Source: Fibrobacterota bacterium
Lineage (GTDB): Bacteria > Fibrobacterota > Chitinivibrionia > Chitinivibrionales > Chitinispirillaceae
Assembly: GCA_023412475.1 (NCBI GenBank)
Contig: JAEYNR010000099.1
Location: 29,807-93,806, forward strand
Reading direction: 5' to 3'
DNA length: 64,000 bases
In this document: positions 26,456 to 37,114 of the stretch, in pieces
How positions within the stretch are numbered: the stretch's first letter is position 1
How the letters are laid out: every line of letters begins with the position of its first letter
Position numbers and translations under genes: made by a program
The notes under the pieces: model-generated
Databases searched by the model: none
Seen by the model: the letters and a program-made list of their open reading frames with translations, nothing else
Told to the model about the DNA's origin: nothing

Positions 26456-28024
26456 TTAACGAATCTTGAAGGCTTTATAGAAGGTGTTATTGTCTCTCTG
26501 AAGCAAAAACAGTACAGAGTGACCGGATTTTACCTTGCTGAGGCTGCTTTTGAAATCATCTGTGGTTAAAATGGGTTTCCTGTTAATTTCTAGAATAATG
26601 TCATTGGGTATGATTCCTTCTTTTGCTGCCTGAGAGTCAGGATTAACATCTATAATTATTACCCCTTTGACAGCAGGATTGACCTTTAAAGTATTTCTGA
26701 TTTCTGGTGTGATATTGGCAGCTTTAATTCCCAATCGGGTGGAGATATCTTCTTTTTGATTTTCAGGTACTGGTTTATCATGCTTTTTGAATGAGTCGTG
26801 AAATTTGTGGTCGTGGCTACTGACTTTGACGTTTAACACGATCTTTCTTTGGTTACGTATTATTTCGATGTGTGCTTTTTCTCCAGGATGGATAGAGGCG
26901 ATTACATTTCGCAATTGGTTGGAGTTCAGTATTACCTTGCTGTTAACAGAAGTGATAATATCGCCCCGCTTGAAACCTGCTTTTTCCGCAGGCTGGCCTT
27001 TAAAAATATCACTGACCAGTACTCCTTTTATTTCTGAGGCTAAATTAAAAGCCTCTCTGGTAGCAGGATCAATGTCCTGGATTGAGATTCCAAGCCATCC
27101 TCTGTTTACTTTTCCTTCATAGATCAGATCTTCCATGATTCTTCTGGCCATGTTTATGGGAATAGCGAACCCAATTCCCATATAGCCACCCGATTGGGTG
27201 TATATCATAGTGTTTATCCCGACCAGTTCACCTTTAATGTTGACAAGAGCACCCCCGGAATTGCCTGGATTTATTGCGGCATCAGTTTGAATAAAACTCT
27301 GATAGGTATTTAAATCATTGCTTGCAGTACGGCCTAATGCAGACACTATTCCTAGTGTCACAGATGAAGCAAGGCTGTATGGATTTCCGATTGCCACAGC
27401 CCAATCACCAGGGCGCAGTTTATCTGAGTCTCCCAGAAATGCTACAGGAAGGTTATCCACATTCTCCTTTATTTTTATTACCGCTACATCAGATAAAGAA
27501 TCTACACCAATAATATGCGCCTGAAAGGAGCGATTGTCAGAGGTTTTTACCTCGATTTCATCTGCGCCATCGACTACATGATAATTGGTCAGCACGTATC
27601 CCTCCTCGCTGACAATCACACCTGATCCCAGGCCTTGTTGTCTATATTGACGTTTCTCAACAGGAGGGCGGCGTTGGGGTGGGTGCCTTGGTTGGCCGAA
27701 GAATTCGTTGAATCCAAATGGGTCACCAAAAAACTGATAAAACGGGTTATTGGAAAAAATAACTGTGTCGATTTTTGTAGGAATTACCTGAACCACTGTA
27801 GGGACCACGTTTTCGGCGATATCAGCAAACAGAGTTTTAAAGGATTCGAATCTGGGAGGTGTTCTGATCTGGGTTAGCTCTTTTGTGGGACCAAAGGAAA
27901 CAGACCCTGGCTTGGGTCGCTCAGTGCTGTTAAGATGGTTGTGGGAATAAATCACCAATGCACTGGTTATAAGAATAACTAATACTGAGATGGAAATCAG
28001 GTGCCTTGAAAACAGAACTTTCAA
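26456..28024 (-). CDS. Periplasmic serine protease HtrA/DegP/DegQ type
   Basis: A 522-residue Do-family protease and chaperone of the cell envelope. It has an N-terminal signal or anchor (ISISVLVILITSALVIYS). The catalytic triad is visible as H149 (LTNYHVVDGAD), D179 (SLSDVAVIKI) and S256 (NPGNSGGALV). Two PDZ domains follow, near 300-400 (containing GVLVSDIFKGQPAEKAGFK) and 430-515 (GVIIIDVNPDSQAAKEGI). A Q/F/G/P-rich stretch between 90 and 130 matches the flexible LA-loop region. The start is a TTG with a GGAGGAG site 8 bases before it. It degrades or refolds damaged exported proteins. Confidence 0.96.
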   Translation of the reverse strand: MKVLFSRHLISISVLVILITSALVIYSHNHLNSTERPKPGSVSFGPTKELTQIRTPPRFESFKTLFADIAENVVPTVVQVIPTKIDTVIFSNNPFYQFFGDPFGFNEFFGQPRHPPQRRPPVEKRQYRQQGLGSGVIVSEEGYVLTNYHVVDGADEIEVKTSDNRSFQAHIIGVDSLSDVAVIKIKENVDNLPVAFLGDSDKLRPGDWAVAIGNPYSLASSVTLGIVSALGRTASNDLNTYQSFIQTDAAINPGNSGGALVNIKGELVGINTMIYTQSGGYMGIGFAIPINMARRIMEDLIYEGKVNRGWLGISIQDIDPATREAFNLASEIKGVLVSDIFKGQPAEKAGFKRGDIITSVNSKVILNSNQLRNVIASIHPGEKAHIEIIRNQRKIVLNVKVSSHDHKFHDSFKKHDKPVPENQKEDISTRLGIKAANITPEIRNTLKVNPAVKGVIIIDVNPDSQAAKEGIIPNDIILEINRKPILTTDDFKSSLSKVKSGHSVLFLLQRDNNTFYKAFKIR

Positions 28025-28137
28025 AAGTACTCCTCCGAAAAATCAAAAAAGCATACCTGAGAATCAGAATATACGAGAGGAGAAAAAGAATATTGCAGGC
28101 AGAGTAGGTTTTTATTTGCCTGCTGCTGTCATCTTCT

Positions 28138-29652
28138 TCAGACCTCTCTAGGTATGTCCTTATCCAGAGAGATGACATTTGGCGTACCACCTTCAACAAA
28201 TGACTGCTCAGAAATTCTGGTAAGAACTGCATTTTCGGTAAATTCCTGTAGGAAAAGAGAACCCATATTGCACATAGTGGATTTTATCTTTGCTGTAGTG
28301 ACATCCAGTACTTCTTTCACAGTACCTACAACCGGCACATAGGCATCTACGCCTTCTTCAAATTTAAGCCCATTATCGTCTGCTCCGTTCTGATTGTATC
28401 TTTGCCAGTTGCGAGCTCGGTTAGAGCCTTCACCCCAGTATGGTTTATAGATACGACCTCCGATTGAAACTTTAGGTGTGGGGCTTTCAGAAGTCATAGC
28501 AAAATATCTGCCCATCATTACAAAATCCGCTCCCATAGCCAATGCTATAATTATCTGTGTATCATTAGAGAGCCCCCCATCGGAACAGACAGGAACATAG
28601 ATACCGGTTTCAGCGTAATAACGATTCCGTTCTGCTACTACAGCCAGTAATGCTGAGGCTTGCCCTCGGCCAATTCCTTTCTGCTCGCGGGTGATACAGA
28701 TCGAGCCCCCTCCGATCCCTACTTTAATAAAATCGGCTTGAGCCTGCTCAGCAAGGAATCTGAATGCATCGGCATCCACGACATTGCCTCCACCGATCAC
28801 CACCTTGTCTCCATAGTGATTTTTTGCCCAGAGAATGGCATCTTTTTGAAATTCGGAATAGCCATCGGAGGAATCAAAGCATAATATGTCAGCACCGGCT
28901 TCAACTAACTGAGGAATTCTTTCCTGATAATCGTGAGTGTTAACTGCTGCACCTACCACCAGTCTTTTGTGACTATCAAGCAGTTCATCTGGATTATTCA
29001 TATGATCAAAATAATCCTTTTTAAATACCAATGAATGTAGCCGGCCTCCATTGTCAAGAATAGGGAGACACTCTTTTTTGTGTTTTCTTAGAAGGGAGTT
29101 TGCTTCATGTAAAGTGATTCCTACGGTGCCGAATACGACATTATTCTTTGGAGTCATAAATGAGGAAATAAGGGCATCGAGATCATCTTCATATTCCCAG
29201 AAATCTTTGTCGGTTATTATACCCAGGAATTTTCCGTTTCCTGTTCCATCTTCAGTGACCGGCATGGTAGAGTGACCGGTTTTTTTTCGCAGATCTATGG
29301 CATCCTGCAGCGTGCTGTCTGCTCTGAGATTTGAGTCCGAAGCAACGAATCCTGCCTTATGGCTTTTAACTTTGGAAACCATTGCTACTTGTGATTCAAT
29401 GGTCTGAGAGCAGTAGATAAAAGCACACCCGCCCTGTCTTGCCAGAGCGATGGCCATTTCAGAACCAGAGACCGACTGCATGCTTGCTGAGACAAAGGGA
29501 ATATTTAAATTGAAATGGGGCTTGCCATCAGAATAGCGGGCTACAGGTGTTTTAAGGCAGACGTTTTCGGGAGAATGTTGCCGTTTGGTGAGCCTGGGAA
29601 TTAGCAGGTATTCTGAGAATGTTCTGGAGACTTCATTGATAATTTTGGCCAT
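28138..29652 (-). CDS. guaB: IMP dehydrogenase, Tritrichomonas-like type
   Basis: A 504-residue enzyme that oxidises IMP to XMP in GMP synthesis. The TIM barrel is interrupted by a CBS-domain pair at about 100-225. The catalytic cysteine is C319 in GIGGGSICITREQKGIGRGQ, and the flap dyad R418-Y419 lies in GEGSNRARNWQRY. These three residues have the same numbers as in the Tritrichomonas foetus enzyme, and the GGGSICITREQKG motif also follows that eukaryotic-like branch rather than the usual bacterial GPGSICTTR. A GAGGAAA site precedes the ATG. It lies 113 bases upstream of the HtrA gene on the same strand. Confidence 0.93.
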   Translation of the reverse strand: MAKIINEVSRTFSEYLLIPRLTKRQHSPENVCLKTPVARYSDGKPHFNLNIPFVSASMQSVSGSEMAIALARQGGCAFIYCSQTIESQVAMVSKVKSHKAGFVASDSNLRADSTLQDAIDLRKKTGHSTMPVTEDGTGNGKFLGIITDKDFWEYEDDLDALISSFMTPKNNVVFGTVGITLHEANSLLRKHKKECLPILDNGGRLHSLVFKKDYFDHMNNPDELLDSHKRLVVGAAVNTHDYQERIPQLVEAGADILCFDSSDGYSEFQKDAILWAKNHYGDKVVIGGGNVVDADAFRFLAEQAQADFIKVGIGGGSICITREQKGIGRGQASALLAVVAERNRYYAETGIYVPVCSDGGLSNDTQIIIALAMGADFVMMGRYFAMTSESPTPKVSIGGRIYKPYWGEGSNRARNWQRYNQNGADDNGLKFEEGVDAYVPVVGTVKEVLDVTTAKIKSTMCNMGSLFLQEFTENAVLTRISEQSFVEGGTPNVISLDKDIPREV

Positions 29653-29820
29653 GAATTTCCTCGATATATTGAATCGTGTATATGTTCTTAGTTAGTGTTG
29701 CCGATAAAAATATTGAACCCTGCAATATATTATATTACTAAAAATAAGATATAATATAGTTAATAACGATTGTTTGTGGCAGTTTCGATTTGATGATCCT
29801 CATTTTTCAGAGTCTCTTCT

Positions 29821-31671
29821 ATGCTACAAAAAGAGCCACTCCGGCAAGCTGATCAGCCAGTTCTGGATATTTCCTCATTTAAGCGGGTTCGTAACAGGAT
29901 CATTTTACCGGATGGTTCACAGAGCGAACCCTTAGGCTCAGGAATCATTACTGGTGTGTTAGGCGTGGGGGGAATGGCAAATGTTTATGAGATCTGGAAT
30001 TCCAAGCTTGAATTAAGCAGAGCTGTTAAGCTTCTTCACCCAAATTGCACAGAAGAAACAATGCAGCGTTTCGATACTGAAATCAAGATTACTGCTAAGT
30101 TGCATCATCCAAATATAGTTGAAATTCATGCAGTGGGTTGCTGGAATGAACTTCCATACATAGAGATGGAACGTATTGATGGCAAGACCATTGAAACTCT
30201 TATCTCTGAGCGTGGGGCGTTCCCTTCGGAAGTATGTACTGCGATTGGAGTAATGATTGGTAGGGCTTTGCGGTATGCCCACAATCAGGAATATGTTATT
30301 TATGGAAAAACTTACTTTGGAGTAATCCATAGAGACCTCAAGCCTTCAAATATTATGATTTCTAATCGTGGTATTCTGAAACTTATGGATTTTGGTATAG
30401 CCCGGCCTACCGATAGCTCAATTCATACCACAGATGGTTCAATTCTGGGTACCATGCAATATCTCTCTCCCGAGCAACTGGAAGGTAAAGAACCGGATGT
30501 CCGAGCTGATATCTATTCATTAGGAGCAGTCTTCTATGAGATGATAGCAGGTCAAAAGGCTTTTCCGGAAAGGAATGCAGCTCAGTTGATGCTTTCAAGG
30601 CTTAAAAACGATTTTAAGCCTCTTGCCTGTTATGACTTGAAAATTCCTGCACGTTTGCGCAATATTATTCACAAATGTATGGCAAAGGATCGGGAAAAAC
30701 GCATTCAGGATGCGACTTCGTTCTTATCAGAAATAACTTTGATTCACAAAAACATAACCTCGCTCTCACCAGAACAGGTTTTAAAGCAGTTTATAGGTAC
30801 CAGAAATGCCATAAAAGTTGTATTATCTACCAGAGTTAGAATACCTGCAGCGTTACTGACATCGGTTATGGCTGTTGGAGTTGTAATATTTGGTATTATT
30901 CTGGGGCCTAAGATAAAGGCTCATTATTTACCAAACAGAGCTATACCTGTTGCTATAAACACCCCTGCTATAGAGATTGCACATGTTCCACCAGTAGATA
31001 CTCTCAAACCGCCAATGATAACAAAGGAAAGCGTGTTAAAGAGCGCAGCTCCAGTGGAGAATGTAAAAGCGGAGGTAAAAAATGAACCCCAAGAGTCAAA
31101 AAAGCCGATTAAGTCACCGGATATTTTAGAGCAATTATACAGTTCGTACGGAACTACAGATCTGGTGACTATTTTTGTACAGGAAGTTAATAATCGTCGT
31201 TTCGAAAGCGCTTTAGCAATTATCGATAAAATGGATCCACAGGAGGCAGCCAGCAGCAAGGCTGTAATCTACAGGGTCAGAGCCTTAAAAGCACTTAAGC
31301 GGCATACAGAGCTTAAGGAACTATTAATAAATCAAGAACTGGATGATGCTGAGTTCTATCTTGAAAAAGCCAGGTTTTATTTAGATAATAAAAACACGAT
31401 CAGAGCACAGGATTATCTAAAATATACTTCTAAGAGACCTGCTGCTTTTGTTGAAAATAATCTTATCAGACTGGAACGGCTGTATTTGACAGCTCGTTGT
31501 AAAAGCATGGAATTTGATGCACAGCCATCAGTTGAATTTAAAAACCAGGCATTAGAAAGCTGGTATGAGCTGAAAGCTGAGCTGCAGACATCAAAAGATC
31601 ATCCATATTTCAGAGAGGCTAACTTTCAAATGCAACGTATCACTGAGAAAGTTAATTCGGGTAAAGGTTGA
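29821..31671 (+). CDS. Receptor-type Ser/Thr protein kinase with TPR-like C-terminus
   Basis: A 616-residue Hanks-type kinase. The glycine loop is GVGGMANV (48-55), the ATP lysine K70 (RAVKLLHP), the catalytic loop HRDLKPSN (D172) and the metal motif DFG (190-192). One membrane helix near 340-362 (AALLTSVMAVGVVIFGIIL) separates the cytoplasmic kinase from an outer part. The outer part has a proline-rich linker and helical repeats resembling TPRs (for example DDAEFYLEKARFYLDNKNTI). The stop overlaps the start of the next gene, so the kinase heads a coupled operon with surface proteins. The sensed signal is unknown. Confidence 0.94.
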   Translation: MLQKEPLRQADQPVLDISSFKRVRNRIILPDGSQSEPLGSGIITGVLGVGGMANVYEIWNSKLELSRAVKLLHPNCTEETMQRFDTEIKITAKLHHPNIVEIHAVGCWNELPYIEMERIDGKTIETLISERGAFPSEVCTAIGVMIGRALRYAHNQEYVIYGKTYFGVIHRDLKPSNIMISNRGILKLMDFGIARPTDSSIHTTDGSILGTMQYLSPEQLEGKEPDVRADIYSLGAVFYEMIAGQKAFPERNAAQLMLSRLKNDFKPLACYDLKIPARLRNIIHKCMAKDREKRIQDATSFLSEITLIHKNITSLSPEQVLKQFIGTRNAIKVVLSTRVRIPAALLTSVMAVGVVIFGIILGPKIKAHYLPNRAIPVAINTPAIEIAHVPPVDTLKPPMITKESVLKSAAPVENVKAEVKNEPQESKKPIKSPDILEQLYSSYGTTDLVTIFVQEVNNRRFESALAIIDKMDPQEAASSKAVIYRVRALKALKRHTELKELLINQELDDAEFYLEKARFYLDNKNTIRAQDYLKYTSKRPAAFVENNLIRLERLYLTARCKSMEFDAQPSVEFKNQALESWYELKAELQTSKDHPYFREANFQMQRITEKVNSGKG

Positions 31672-32528
31672 TTTTGAAGATATCCATTTTATCTTCATTT
31701 TTACTGATTCTGCTGATGCTTTGTTTCAATCTGCCTGCTGCCTACACAGAGCTTGCAGGAGATTTGCCTAAGGTCGTTACAGCAGATAAATCTCCATATC
31801 TGGTTATCGCAGATATCTTTGTTCCGGCAGGTAAAGTCGTTCATGTAGAGGCCGGTACGGTATTTTTGTTTAAAAACTTCACAGGTGCTCATGTCCGGGG
31901 TGTTCTGGTAACCAGTGGAACAAAAGATAAACCGGTTTTATTTACCTCAGAAAATGACCGATTGGCTAATTCTTCCAGCACTCTGAATCCCACACCCTTT
32001 GACTGGAATGGAATCTATATACATAAAGACGGTTTAGGGTCAGATTTGCAGCACATAGTAGTAAAATATTCGGTGAAAGGGATCATTTCTGAGACCAGAT
32101 TCATTAGACTTGACAATGCCATTTTTTTAGAAAATGGGCGGAATCATCTTAGCATTGAAGGAGTGGAAAAGACTTTAATGGAGTCCTCTCCTTATTCTTA
32201 CAGTCTTTCAGTAAAAGATGCTATGGTAGATGGGGTTCCGGTAAAAATTTTGCAGGATCCTGAGGCTCATAAAAGAAACATTTTCCGCTATAGTGGATTA
32301 GGTGTTTGTGTCGTGGGGGCAATTTCAGGAACTGTGGCATCGTTAGAGCTTAGGGACACTAAAAAGAGATTTAGAACAATCGATAGTGACTTGACAATAG
32401 GTCCACGTGGCGACCTTGAATGGGAAGCGGCTCGTGCAGAGGTTAATCGAAAAGCAGTCTGGACTGCTTCTAGTTTCCTTTTTTCTACAGTAGGTGTTAT
32501 GGTATTTACCTGGTCCTTTACTTTTTAG
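31668..32528 (+). CDS. Exported beta-helix protein with C-terminal membrane segments
   Basis: A 286-residue protein beginning at a TTG overlapping the kinase stop (TTGA). Signal or anchor: LSSFLLILLMLCFNLPAAYT. Residues 40-180 follow the pattern of right-handed beta-helix rungs (YLVIADIFVPAGKVVHVEAG, then LFKNFTGAHVRGVLVTSG). Two hydrophobic segments lie in the C-terminus: FRYSGLGVCVVGAISGTVAS and TASSFLFSTVGVMVFTWSF. Function is not recognised. Its coupling to the kinase suggests it takes part in the same sensory or secretion unit. The start codon is a weak point. Confidence 0.75.
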   Translation: MILKISILSSFLLILLMLCFNLPAAYTELAGDLPKVVTADKSPYLVIADIFVPAGKVVHVEAGTVFLFKNFTGAHVRGVLVTSGTKDKPVLFTSENDRLANSSSTLNPTPFDWNGIYIHKDGLGSDLQHIVVKYSVKGIISETRFIRLDNAIFLENGRNHLSIEGVEKTLMESSPYSYSLSVKDAMVDGVPVKILQDPEAHKRNIFRYSGLGVCVVGAISGTVASLELRDTKKRFRTIDSDLTIGPRGDLEWEAARAEVNRKAVWTASSFLFSTVGVMVFTWSFTF

Positions 32529-32566
32529 CACAATGGTTGTTGTTAGCTTTACAGGATGGCTGAACT

Positions 32567-35500
32567 ATGATCGTGAATAAAAAGCGAATTGTCATATTTA
32601 GATCTCTGCTGCTACTTGTTGTATGTAATGCATTCTTTCTTTGTACTACCGATTACAACCCCTTTAAGGATTACAGAAATGCTCAAATCAGTATTGCCGC
32701 TCAAACATTTGACAATCTCGATACTCTGGAGATTTTTTCTAGAGAAACCCTGCTGATTGCCCTGACAGCTCCCAATCTTCTTGATTCTGTCATTGTTAGG
32801 TGTCCTTCAAATATTGAGTTTTATAATGGACAACGGAGCATTTTTTCTACTGATTCAATATATACAAAAGGTCTGTATCCTGTCTGCTTTAGCTTTTTTG
32901 ATACAGGGATGCAAATAATTGAAATTTTAACTTATCGAAGTAATAGTGATGTGGTGCGGATGAGTCTGCAGTGCTATCTTAAATCACCACTAGGACAGCA
33001 GTCAATTAATGCCAATTTGGGTGATGTCGTCAGGCTTTTCACTGAGCCATTGGAAAAGGATGTTTTGTATGAGTGGAATATTGGTGGCAATATCTTTAAA
33101 AGTACTACCTCTTGTACATCCGTTGTGCTCAAGGATGTTAAAAGCAGCGGGAAAGGGGTTTTGCGCGCATATTACAAATCCATCAGTTCACCTGTGGTAG
33201 AGTTTGACTTCAATTTTGCCGACTTGCTGGCTCCTGAAATAGCTTTGCTGCCTATCACCTATACTGTTTGTGGTGATACGGTAAAGACATCAGAAAAAAC
33301 TTTCTATTTTACAGTGACTATAGAAGACAGGGGTGGAGAAAGAATCGATTCGGCAGCAATAAATGGGATGAGTTTTGACAAAATCAACAATAACGTTTTT
33401 ACCAAGGTTTTTTATAATTTAGACACATGCAAAGAGCCTGTACCAATCTCTTTGTATGCTTCTGACAACTATATTTACAGAAATGTAACAACAGCCAGGT
33501 ATTATCTGCAATACGATTCAAAATTAGCTAATTATGCAGGTGTTCAGATATCAGTAATTTCTCCATCTGAAGATTCCTGTAAGATTTCAACTGATAAAAA
33601 GGATATTTTCGTTAAACTGAACAGGTACACAGAGCTATATCAGGACTTAAAGGTGATTATCGAAAGTAATACGAAAGATACTGCTGTTGAACACGATAGC
33701 ACTTGGATCGGAAAGGCATACCTGACGTTGGGATCAAATGTGATAAAGGTCATGGCTGTGTCTGGTGAAAATGTGCTGGATTCAGTTGAAAAAATAATAG
33801 TTTATGACTCAACTATTATAGATAATGTAAACCCGATAATTTTAGAGGTCAGAGCAGGTGGTGAAATAATCCGAAAAAACGAACATACATTATCCGAAAA
33901 CATTGTTGAACTTGAAATAATCGCCTTTGATGAGGCTAGTGGCATTGACACTATCATGATTAATAACAAAGTATTGCCATTGTCTCCTGAAAAATTCCTG
34001 TGGACATTTACTGGCAAACTCTACCATCAGCCGCAAGGAGATACTTTTCTGATAAGGGTGGTAGATAAAAAGGGTAATGCCAGTAAGAGAGAACTGGTTG
34101 TCTATTTCAATAATAAACCTGCATTACTCAAAAGGGCAAGTCCCCCAAGGATGCTGGTGATAGGAGATACTTACATAGATACTATTGCGGTACACGATGA
34201 TGATGGGGATCCTCTCAGTTTAAGCATACTCAATTCCAGCAAGATGACAATCAGCTCAAAAGGTGTAATTCACTATAAACCAGATAGGTCTGAAAAAGGA
34301 GTCAGAAACTTTTCTATCGAAGCTGATGATGGATATGGTAAGAACCTGATTTATTCCTTTGATATTCTTGTAATGGAAAAGAATGAAGTCCCTAAGCCGG
34401 TAAGGTTTATCACAACAGAGGACGAGCTAAGGCAAAGACTGCGCTATGATGAAAAAATCACATCAAATCTGATCATCGATTCTTTAACCGGAAGGCCACC
34501 TTATCAGATTAATAATTATGTACTAAGTGATCATAAAGTCTCTGTTGAATTAAATACCGGTAATAATTCGATTACAGTCGGACCTTTCATGGATGAAATT
34601 GTGAGGGGAGATTTTCACTGCATGATAACAGTGCAGGATTCATTGTTGACATGCGATACGCTTTATATGGCCCTTGAGCTGTTGGCTGAGGAAACATTGT
34701 TACTCGAGCTGGCAGGAACATTTTCATATTATCAGGAAGGAGTTGTTGATTTAAGAAAACAAAAGGAACTTACATTTAAAATAATAGATTTTGATAGAAA
34801 CGAAGGATCGAATTATTCGGTATCTGTTAAACGCAAAGATGCGATAATTTATGATAATAAAAACATTGATGAGGATCATTTTACGATAAATCTGAATGAC
34901 TCTAATTCAATAAAAGGTTATGATACCTTGCTTGTCAGTGCTAATACTAAAAGAGACAATAGCAGCTACGATCTTGTTGTCTATTATGGGGCTGTCTTCG
35001 AACTGGCTGTTCTGAACAAGCCGGAAGACAATGCAATTATCAATGATACCGATATTGTTTTTTCTTGGGAAGCGCCTAACGATACCGCTCTTCTCTGGGA
35101 ACTTCAATACGGATTGTATCCGATATTGGATAAGACAATTGCTATAAATACCAATGTCTGCACACTGCAAATTAAAAAATCCGGATTATATGTATGGAAA
35201 GTTTTTGCTTCTTCGGAAGAAAAAAAATTTGAGAGTAATAAAAGACTATTTCAGATATCAAATCCTCTACATATCAGGTTCGATAAGGATGAAATAAAGA
35301 TCAATGAGGAATATGAAGCGACCGCAGATACTATAATTGTCAATCTACCTGTAAAAAACAGGGAAGTCCCTGACTCTGCATATAGATGCTGGTTTGAGGG
35401 AAACCGGCAAAGTTGTTTACCAGTAATTAATGGTAAACTGAAATACCTTCCACTTGATAAAGACACTGGCTGGCAGTTGTTGGTAGCTACTGTCACAGAT

Positions 35501-37114
35501 GAAGTTGGTAACAGTGATACATTCAAACAAATGCTAAACATTTCTAAAAAAACAGAACTCCAATGCGAGCTTATGCTCAAGCCGGGAAGAAAAAAGACAG
35601 TAGATGGTGCTTTTGATTTGAGCAATGTCACTACTTCTGACACCTTTGTTTTTAACACTGGAAGAGTCCCCGATTCGATCAAGATCAAACAGTTGCATTC
35701 AGAATTTGTAGTGAAAAATGAGAAAAGCAATAGAATCATGGTAATAATAGATCCTGGAAAAGCTGTCAGCAGTTATGATACAATGACAATTTATCTTAGG
35801 GAAGGAAAAGATATTCAACAATATACTTTTACTATTTATTACGGATCGGCTCCAGTTATCGATTCACAACCCTATCCTGATTCCGGTTCTTTTAAAACAG
35901 CAAAACTGGATACCTTAAGGTGGTCATTTAAAGATATAGATAATGATAACTTAACATATAATCTCTACTTTGGGAGTAACCCTGATCCCGAGCTGAAAGA
36001 GGTTGGTATAACGGATTCGCGTTTTGTGTTTGATTCACCGGTAGATACTCCGGGTATTTATTATTGGAAAGTTGTTGCAAACGATGGAAGATTCAGGACA
36101 GAAAGTCCGGTGTGGATGGTATATGTAAATACTTATGAGTTAAGAATCAACACGATCTCTGCTGGTCTGACCAAAAATCTTTTTAATGTTCCAGTACTGG
36201 TAAGACTTGATGGTAATGAGTTTCCGGTTTCAGTACCTTCGATTGTTTTTCGAAAAGGAAAAAGCCCGGCAGAAACTTTGCCGTTTGAAGTTGATTTCTG
36301 GAATATTGCGAATGATAGCGGAGCCGCTATCTGGGTGTTACTGGATACTGTAAGGGCTAATGACAGTACTCAGTTTATTACGATGCAATTAGAGGGGCAC
36401 ACAGGACAGGTTTCAAATGGGCACACAGTTTTTGACACTGCAAACGGGTTTGCCTGCGTCTGGCACCTGCAGGAAAATATGGACATCAGCGGTGGCGAAT
36501 TTATTGATGCCACGCTTAACAAAATTATTGGAAAAGATTTTACAAGGGGTGGCAGGAGCGGTTTTATAGGATATGGGCAGATTTTTAGGTCGGACCTGCA
36601 AATTGACAACATAAAATTTGAGAACTCTTCCAAACTGAATCAATATAATGAATACTTGTCCTGTGAAGCCTGGGTCAAACCCGATTCTTTCAGCAGTGAA
36701 GGAATTATCTTTGTGCTAAACGGTTCAAACGGAGACAAATTCAGGCTGAGTGTGGATTGTGGCTATCTGAAGTTGGTCACCAGCCAAACCCATGTAAAAG
36801 AGCTTCGTAGCAGTAAAAGAATTTCGGATGGAGATTGGCACCATGTTGCATGTGCAGTGAATTTCTCTTTTAATGAACTCTCCATTTTTATAGATGGTGT
36901 AAAGGATACATCTGAAATAACGGAAAAGATTGCTTCTCCCAGTAATCCAAACTCTACAGCAATGATGGGGTCTGATGTAAATAACACGAAATATTTTATG
37001 GGCAATATTGATGAATTCAGGTTGTATCATAAAGAAATTAGTCCTGAATGGACAAAATTCTGTTATGAAAATCAGCGTCTTAACAGCACAGTGGTAAAGG
37101 TGATAAAACCATAA
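32567..37114 (+). CDS. Giant Ig-like lipoprotein ending in DUF2341 and LamG-like domains
   Basis: A 1515-residue surface protein. The signal ends VVCNAFFLC at a likely lipobox cysteine, followed by TTDYNPFKDYRNA. The body is a string of about ten Ig- or cadherin-like beta sandwiches (for example RAGGEIIRKNEHTLSENIVE and KPEDNAIINDTDIVFSWEAP, the latter fibronectin III-like). A segment of DUF2341 type follows (near 1195-1290, NVPVLVRLDGNEF... FACVWHLQEN), and then a LamG/concanavalin-like domain at the end (LSCEAWVKPDSFSSEGI, DGDWHHVACAVNFSFNELS, NIDEFRLYHKEIS). This build suits adhesion or polysaccharide binding. The TAA is immediately followed by the next gene's ATG. Confidence 0.85.
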   Translation: MIVNKKRIVIFRSLLLLVVCNAFFLCTTDYNPFKDYRNAQISIAAQTFDNLDTLEIFSRETLLIALTAPNLLDSVIVRCPSNIEFYNGQRSIFSTDSIYTKGLYPVCFSFFDTGMQIIEILTYRSNSDVVRMSLQCYLKSPLGQQSINANLGDVVRLFTEPLEKDVLYEWNIGGNIFKSTTSCTSVVLKDVKSSGKGVLRAYYKSISSPVVEFDFNFADLLAPEIALLPITYTVCGDTVKTSEKTFYFTVTIEDRGGERIDSAAINGMSFDKINNNVFTKVFYNLDTCKEPVPISLYASDNYIYRNVTTARYYLQYDSKLANYAGVQISVISPSEDSCKISTDKKDIFVKLNRYTELYQDLKVIIESNTKDTAVEHDSTWIGKAYLTLGSNVIKVMAVSGENVLDSVEKIIVYDSTIIDNVNPIILEVRAGGEIIRKNEHTLSENIVELEIIAFDEASGIDTIMINNKVLPLSPEKFLWTFTGKLYHQPQGDTFLIRVVDKKGNASKRELVVYFNNKPALLKRASPPRMLVIGDTYIDTIAVHDDDGDPLSLSILNSSKMTISSKGVIHYKPDRSEKGVRNFSIEADDGYGKNLIYSFDILVMEKNEVPKPVRFITTEDELRQRLRYDEKITSNLIIDSLTGRPPYQINNYVLSDHKVSVELNTGNNSITVGPFMDEIVRGDFHCMITVQDSLLTCDTLYMALELLAEETLLLELAGTFSYYQEGVVDLRKQKELTFKIIDFDRNEGSNYSVSVKRKDAIIYDNKNIDEDHFTINLNDSNSIKGYDTLLVSANTKRDNSSYDLVVYYGAVFELAVLNKPEDNAIINDTDIVFSWEAPNDTALLWELQYGLYPILDKTIAINTNVCTLQIKKSGLYVWKVFASSEEKKFESNKRLFQISNPLHIRFDKDEIKINEEYEATADTIIVNLPVKNREVPDSAYRCWFEGNRQSCLPVINGKLKYLPLDKDTGWQLLVATVTDEVGNSDTFKQMLNISKKTELQCELMLKPGRKKTVDGAFDLSNVTTSDTFVFNTGRVPDSIKIKQLHSEFVVKNEKSNRIMVIIDPGKAVSSYDTMTIYLREGKDIQQYTFTIYYGSAPVIDSQPYPDSGSFKTAKLDTLRWSFKDIDNDNLTYNLYFGSNPDPELKEVGITDSRFVFDSPVDTPGIYYWKVVANDGRFRTESPVWMVYVNTYELRINTISAGLTKNLFNVPVLVRLDGNEFPVSVPSIVFRKGKSPAETLPFEVDFWNIANDSGAAIWVLLDTVRANDSTQFITMQLEGHTGQVSNGHTVFDTANGFACVWHLQENMDISGGEFIDATLNKIIGKDFTRGGRSGFIGYGQIFRSDLQIDNIKFENSSKLNQYNEYLSCEAWVKPDSFSSEGIIFVLNGSNGDKFRLSVDCGYLKLVTSQTHVKELRSSKRISDGDWHHVACAVNFSFNELSIFIDGVKDTSEITEKIASPSNPNSTAMMGSDVNNTKYFMGNIDEFRLYHKEISPEWTKFCYENQRLNSTVVKVIKP

